Origin: Cepaea nemoralis
Lineage: Eukaryota; Mollusca; Gastropoda; Stylommatophora; Helicidae
NCBI GenBank assembly: GCA_014155875.1
Contig: JACEFZ010001387.1
Location: forward strand, 1-64,000
Length of the DNA stretch: 64,000 bases
Direction: 5' to 3'
Shown here: positions 59,000 through 64,000 of the stretch, piece after piece
Layout of the letters: every line of letters starts with the position of its first letter
Numbering within the stretch: position 1 is the first letter of the stretch
Position numbers and translations under genes: made by a program
The notes under the pieces: generated by a model
Told to the model about the DNA's origin: nothing
What the model saw: only the letters and a program-made list of their open reading frames with translations
The model's database searches: none

Positions 59000-59689
59000 A
59001 CTTCCTAGGTACATGAAACTCTTTACTTGTTTCAAAGGATGTTCATTTATGTGAATTGTTGTTGTTTTTTCTTCTTTAGTTATAGTCATTACCTCTGTTT
59101 TGCTTGTGCTAATTTTCATGTTATGTTCCTTACACATTTCATTTAGACTATTCATATGGTCTTGTAATTCAGCTTCTGATTATGCTATTAGTCCTGGTTG
59201 TCCACAAACAGTTCTCTAATGGGTTAGATATGCCGATGGTTCTTCTTCTGTGTTCTTGTCATGCGGTATTCTTGCAGTCTTTGTTTAGCTGGTTTCTTTG
59301 CATATGTTGTCTATATATGTTATGAACAAGAGAGGGGACAGGACACAACCTTGTCGTACTCCAGATCTTATGGTGAAGGGTTCTGAGTGTCCTCCATTTT
59401 GCTCTCACTATGCATTTACTGTTGTTATATAAGCTTCTACATAGGTTTGTTAGATGTGTACTCACACCATATTGTTTAAGGATTTCCCACAGCTTGTTTC
59501 TATCTACTCTATCAAATGCCTTTTCTTGGTCGATAAAGGCTAAGTAGAGTGTTTCATTGAATTTAATTGATTTTTCAATAAGTTGTCTAAGAGCAAAAAT
59601 GACATCTGTCCATCGTTTGTTTTTCCTAAATCCAAGTTGTGTTTCACTTAGCTGGGGTTCTATAGTAGTTCGTAGAATGACTGTGCAAT

Positions 59690-59805
59690 GTTTGAAAATA
59701 TTCCAGTCCAAGTTTTGTATTCACCCTCTAAAGTTCATGCAACATAATAGGTAAATACAAAACTTTGACCGGCAATATTTTCAAACACTGCAAAGTCATT
59801 AAAAA
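59690..59805. repeat. Imperfect inverted repeat, ~50-bp arms
   Basis: GCAATGTTTGAAAATATTCC to TTTTGTATTCACC is mirrored after ~25 bp by GGTAAATACAAAACTTTGAC to ATATTTTCAAACACTGC. The left arm is the 5' end of the LINE-C remnant; the right arm is a second, inverted LINE-C piece or a foldback. Confidence 0.75.
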
Positions 59806-59954
59806 TACACCCTGTATTATTCTCACTTCCATGAAACAACCAGTCACATTGTCCTCACAAGTTTACTTGAAATACCAGATAGTTATTGTACCAGCTCCAA
59901 CGAGTTACTCTATGGGTCCTTGGAACTGAGTAGATGACCTCATCTTTCATAATA

Positions 59955-60245
59955 ATTTCACGAGGTCATCGTGGCCAAATAGACAAGAGTGCTCACTCTT
60001 GAACTTCTGGTGTCTGGTGCCAAGGTAACGGGTTCAACCCCTACACCGCTCAGTTGGACTAAAAATTTTATTTCTCGTCCTTGACTTGGGGACGTATATT
60101 ACATAGTACATCTGAAGTCGGAGTGGGATTGCCTCATGGCAAGTGACGCTGGTAATAGGGAATGCTAATCGATAGACAATAACCAGTCCTGTGCGCTAGA
60201 AGTAGTAGCACTTATATGGGTCAAATCTAGCGAACACAAAAATAA
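59955..60245 (+). repeat. SINE2 copy
   Basis: Head ATAGACAAGAGTGCTCACTC, GGGTTCAACCCCTACACCGC. Body GACTTGGGGACGTATATTAC, CATCTGAAGTCGGAGTGGG, ATGGCAAGTGACGCTGGTAA, TAGGGAATGCTAATCG. Confidence 0.87.
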
Positions 60246-60429
60246 TAATTTCATATATACGCTGCCAAGAGTAGACAGCTCAGCAGCACAGGGATAAAAG
60301 CAACAACAACAGTATATCAATACAGCATTTACAGAATAATATCAATATGGCATCACTAGTCAGTACTTAGAAAATCAAGGCCTGACACAATTGTGTGAAG
60401 GAATCTTAGTATGGCTTTAAAATAGTCTC

Positions 60430-61335
60430 GATGTAGAAAGGCAAGGCCTGGCACAAATGTGTGAAGTAATCGATTATTTGTCAGATTATCCTCTCTGCAC
60501 ATTGAACCATTCGGTCCATAATTGCTCAGATCCACACCTTAGTATCTCCCTCAATATTTAGCAGGCAATAATGCCAGTTCTGTGTTAGTTGATTAATCCT
60601 CTTTGAACTCCCAACATAGCACTCTTGTTTGGCTTCACACCGTTTGACCTGATGTTTTTGCAGTCTGGTCAAGGCTGTAGAGTCACTGTCGACGCTTGAT
60701 TTAAACCTAATGCCTCTCTATCTCATGTCTTGTCCGCTGTCCACAGTAGTCTGACTCGCAAACCTATCAACTTGTTCATTTCATCTTACACTTGCTTGGC
60801 CTGATACTAACATAAAGATTATTTTTGTCAGCCTTGATCTCCTCAGAGACTTCCTTCCCCCCACTGTCTTTGAGCCGAGCCCATCTCAATCTTCCTGAGT
60901 ACACTCATTGAGCTGTTGAGAAAGCATACCTGGGTGAAAGTCTGCTTCTCCAGCCAGGTTGATGCTTTAGTTACTGCCATGACCTCCAGGCTACTTGTTG
61001 TCAAAGCGAAGGCACAGCAGTCATTTTTGCAGGTCTGCCTCTGACCTGAACCATGAAAGCCAATGAGCTCCTTACATGTCAAACAACAGATCCATCTGTG
61101 TAAGTAACCACATCGCCCTCAGGAGATGTCTTACGTATCAAGGCCTGAACTTTTGCCTCAAAAATTACCAGATTTCGATATCTGCACCCAATGTCCAGCC
61201 TGAAGCATAATGAAAAAGATGTACCGACTCTGATGGCACTTGTATCCGTTCTCTATCAGGTTTTATGACCTCAAATAAACAGACCTGTTGAATAATGTCC
61301 ACGGCCTGACCCATTCAGAGTTTTCAAAACAGTCA
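60430..61335 (-). pseudogene. LINE-RNH fragment (RNase H region)
   Basis: - strand: CAFALTTSSLEVMAVTKAST (Glu of the RNase H active site), NSSMSVLRKIEMG and a TYTDGSVV-type segment at about 61090; order and content match 40600-41100. Frames broken. It forms the likely 3' UTR region of the gene at 61371-63076. Confidence 0.7.
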
Positions 61336-61370
61336 AGCCTTACGGCCTGGCACAATGGTGTGAAGAAATC

Positions 61371-63076
61371 TCAATACGGCCTCCAAACGCTGATGTGCTC
61401 ATATTGCTCATCGCTGCTTCTTCTGCTGAAAGGCGACCTTGAAGAATCAGATCTGCATCCATGGGAGGAGGCAGACGACACGGATGCTGCAACTGGGTAA
61501 TGAATAACATCGGATCTTAACGACAGATCAGCCATATCTATGTCAACCATTTTGCGGTCAAACACATGCCAGCTTGACAGAGAAATTGGAACAGGCTTCT
61601 CCAAGCGACGATTGTTGGTACTTTCGGAATTCTTTGGATACTGGTATTTGTCGTGTAACTTGTCCCCCAACCGCTGCCTGTCAATTACTTCATCACTGGC
61701 TTGTCGCACGGGTTTTAGCAGTTGATACGATTTTTCTTCCAGACTTTTAGAGCTCGACTGCCGTCTCTTGAAGTATTTTCCATCTGTAGACCCTCTAGAT
61801 GCATTGAAAATGGTGTAACATTTGTCTTCGTATGAATTAACGTCGGCTAAAATGTCGTATGCTTTATCTCTTGCTGGGACTAAAATCTGCGAGGCATTGT
61901 GTGGGAGTACAGTGGGGTATATAAATGAGCCGGTTGGGTTCATTGGTGAGCGATTCAGTAAGGCAGCATCTGATACTTTCGTCGATTTCAAAAACGTGGC
62001 AGAAGACAGAACAGGAAACGATACTTGGTCAGGAGAAGGTGATCTGGGAAGTACAAACACTCGACCGTCAATCTCTTTAGAATGCATTGTTCTATTCTTA
62101 TGACCAGGCAGTTGTGGAATCTTATGGATATCGAAGCTGACCTTCTGAAAGCTCCTGGCATCCCCCTCTGACTCTCTCCTCTTAGAGTCAGTAGTTGCAG
62201 TCACGGACAAGTTTATGGCAGTGTCTTCAGAACTTGGCGCAGATTCTATCTGGTGACTTGGTAGATGCACCTTTAACCCAGATGGATACCTGGTTCTACC
62301 TTGATTCTCTGAACTATAACTGAGGTATCTAGTAGTTTCTCTGGAAGTGGCTTCTGGTGCTTGTAAAGGAGGATACGGGCAAGGGATGATGGAATCTTCA
62401 TGCTTTTTGCTTTGGAGCAATCGACTGTCTGAAAGATAAGGTATGGTTATATAACGGTTCCCTTCCAGAAGGGTGAAATCTGTTGTGCTTGCCGGTTGTA
62501 AGACAGGATAGGATGGTACCATCAAGCTGTTACCAGCCAGCATTGCCTCTTGCAGTCTGGAGACTCGGAAAGGATCATCAGTGCTGAAAGAATATTGAGA
62601 CAAAAGCGGCAGTCTAGATTCCATAGCGTGTCTCGAAGTACCCAAATTCATGTGGACTGATGGTACTAAGGGTAGTTTAGTAGTATCAATGCAATGTGGA
62701 TTGAGTTCAAATCTAGATGTGTAAGGGAACGATAGCTGCCGATCTCGAGAAGGTCGTGGTTCCTCAGTGAGAATGTTAGCGTTGTATTGAGACAGACCCC
62801 TCGGATCTGGTGTCACTGGCCTCGCAGAGTCATGAACAAGGTTTTGTGATTCTGTGGAAAAAGGAGAAACAGCTTGTGGTCTGGATATGATTAGGGAAGA
62901 TCTTGGGTGATCTATCAGTGTAGGCGTTGGTGAATGTCTCTTATTCTGATAGTTTTCAAATGGATGCTGATCATAGTGGATCCCAGTTTGGCTCAACAGA
63001 AGGCGTTGTTGGTTGCAGGACAGTTTAGTGAGTATACTAGTTCTTCGGTCACACTCGGTCAAACTTCTGGGTGAAC
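61371..63076 (-). CDS. Terminal exon of a Ser-rich, probably disordered protein
   Basis: Open for 568 codons from an acceptor TTTAATTTCAG (intron side 63087-63077 on the - strand) to TGA at 61371-61373. No ATG is needed: the exon starts in phase with two bases of a codon, then SPRSLTECDRRTSILTKL. The protein is rich in Ser, Pro, Arg and Tyr without repeats, transmembrane segments or a recognised domain; it ends SDEQYEHISVWRPY. EDTAINLSVTATTDSKRRE contains an INLS word similar to short corepressor-binding motifs. Composition suggests a regulatory or nuclear protein. Length without frame damage in a transposon-rich region argues for selection. Upstream exons lie beyond the window or are unrecognised. 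Confidence 0.75.
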
Positions 63077-63089
63077 CTGAAATTAAAGT

Positions 63090-63640
63090 TGTAAACCGTT
63101 AGTAAACTGTGATGAAGTTCTGTTTGCGGGTGGAGTGGCTATGGTGGGTCAACCCTTCACTCTAGAAATGAAATATGATGAACTGCAATACAAATACAAT
63201 GTCAACAAAAACAAAATGGAGTTGGTCAGCTGTACAAGAACACAAGCACAAGGTGTATAATGGGCATTGCAACTAGAAAGCCTTCAGCAGCATGCAAAAA
63301 AGAATCAAAAACACTAATGTAAGTACATTTTAAAAATTACAAAAATGACACCTAGCCGAGGTCTTGGACACCTCACACCCCACCTTGTGTGAGGGCCTAT
63401 ACTTCAATGGAGCATATAGAAAGAAAGTATAATGTAACAAATATAAGAAAATACCATGTGCGGCTTGACACATACGATGTAATACTGATCACATACGATG
63501 CCTTGCCTGGAGCAAACATTGTATCAGTCCAGAATGTCTTTTGTCTGCCGTTTCATGGTTTGCCTTAATCTATGCCCAGGAGAAATAATATTGGACAAGG
63601 AGTCATATTCGCCAGTCTGTTACGGAGCCTTTAAAAATAG
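63090..63640. other. Intron upstream (in gene sense) of the - strand terminal exon
   Basis: No exon, domain or clear repeat recognised. Confidence 0.45.
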
Positions 63641-63735
63641 CAACACAGTAACCTACCATGCATGGCGTAAGAGACGACTAGGAAGAGTTGGTGTGTGTCT
63701 GGTGATCTTAGCCCTTATCAGCAAAATCAAATTAA
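63640..63735 (+). repeat. LINE 5'-leader-like fragment, copy 2
   Basis: Shares TAACCTACCATGCATGGCGT and a CAGCAAAATC-type end with 51545-51640. Confidence 0.45.
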
Positions 63736-63889
63736 GCTTGAAAACGTCTAGATTGGAGAATTTTGTGTGAGTTTATTGAGGGCCTACGTTCAATTGAGAG
63801 ATACAATGCACAGGAAGTTGAAAAAGTTACGATCAATCCACACAAGCTTTCGACGTTTCACTTCTGGCGAGAATAGCTTTGGTTGGTGT

Positions 63890-64000
63890 GAAATGATATT
63901 CTCTATGAGAGACTACAGGACCTGAACATCCAGGACAGCCGGCTCATAAATAGCTTCATGTCTCAGAAACTGAAACACTTTGGCCATATGTTACTTTACT
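63890..64000 (+). pseudogene. LINE C-terminal fragment, cut by window end
   Basis: Frame LQDLNIQDSRLINSFMSQKL then KHFGHML resembles the FGH-containing C-terminal tail of non-LTR polyproteins (KYFGHIMR-type). Too short to classify. Confidence 0.45.

Larger units (their letters stand above)
57282..59754 (-). pseudogene. LINE-C reverse transcriptase, split by two insertions
   Basis: Read on - from 59754: LSETQLGFRKNKRWTDVIFA (motif 2a), YLAFIDQEKAFDRV (motif A), a degraded motif B/C region, KISTSKTEVMTITKEEKTT, VKSFMYLGS | (981-bp insertion) | IISSNGRSEDEIENRCNKAN, YNTVFLPTLCYQCQTWTMTE, MRFLRRILNASRRDKIRNEE | (151-bp insertion) | [20 protein letters not shown] and the tail, ending in GATGAGATGAG. 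The YADD-type core is not intact. 5' truncated at about 59754. Confidence 0.87.

Noticed and set aside
63060..63062. TTG at 63062 (- strand) as start codon of the 563-residue frame
   Set aside because: The frame stays open upstream to a good 3' splice site, so this is an internal Leu of a spliced exon.

Overview
This window is nuclear DNA of an animal, most likely a repeat-rich invertebrate. I lean towards a mollusc or other lophotrochozoan, but the sequence does not settle the phylum. Evidence: host genes split by canonical GT-AG introns; at least four kinds of non-LTR retrotransposon, a Penelope-like element, several tRNA-derived SINE families, and Tc1, mariner, pogo/Tigger, hAT and piggyBac-type DNA transposon remnants; and many minisatellites. 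There are no prokaryotic-type operons, no rRNA gene, no free-standing tRNA gene and no CRISPR array.

Three host genes are supported. (1) SYF2, a splicing factor of the spliceosomal NineTeen/Prp19-associated complex, lies on the + strand in seven exons from 29032 to 54528. The exons sum to 684 nt (227 residues plus stop) with consistent phases; the 12-nt first exon is an inference, the other six are clear. (2) A small secreted-type, cysteine-rich, N-glycosylatable protein of unknown function lies on the + strand, with three exons at 14330-14493, 17740-17893 and 18422-18721; its first exon is not visible. (3) A long terminal exon of a serine-rich, probably disordered protein lies on the - strand (63076-61371).

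Layout. 0-14 kb: LINE fragments, a pogo/Tigger-like element (7371-8191), an eroded LINE with endonuclease and partial RT (8395-10318), a 2.2-kb homopurine tract (10801-13012) and a 52-bp minisatellite. 14-19 kb: the cysteine-rich gene, whose first visible intron is filled by two minisatellites. 19-29 kb: mariner, Tc1, SINE and LINE debris. 29-55 kb: SYF2, with introns swollen by nested transposons and tandem arrays; LINE-RNH (about 40.4-45.1 kb) with a piggyBac-type MITE inside it sits in intron 3. 55-61 kb: a LINE split by a Penelope-like element with a 10-bp target duplication. 61-63 kb: the - strand exon.

The most unusual pattern is that several tandem arrays are built from splice sites. 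The 63-bp array in SYF2 intron 2 repeats the 3' end of exon 2 with its 5' splice site about 30 times. A ~73-bp array in intron 6 repeats the 3' splice site and first bases of exon 7 four times. An 18-19-bp array in the cysteine-rich gene begins exactly at the exon donor and repeats consensus donors about 50 times. A 29-bp array before SYF2 exon 6 repeats an acceptor-like motif. SYF2 also appears to take its polyadenylation signal from the A-rich tail of a SINE.

Element names used here (LINE-A, LINE-B, LINE-C, LINE-RNH, SINE1 to SINE6) are local labels. Most long open frames in this window are artefacts of tandem repeats and are listed as rejected.
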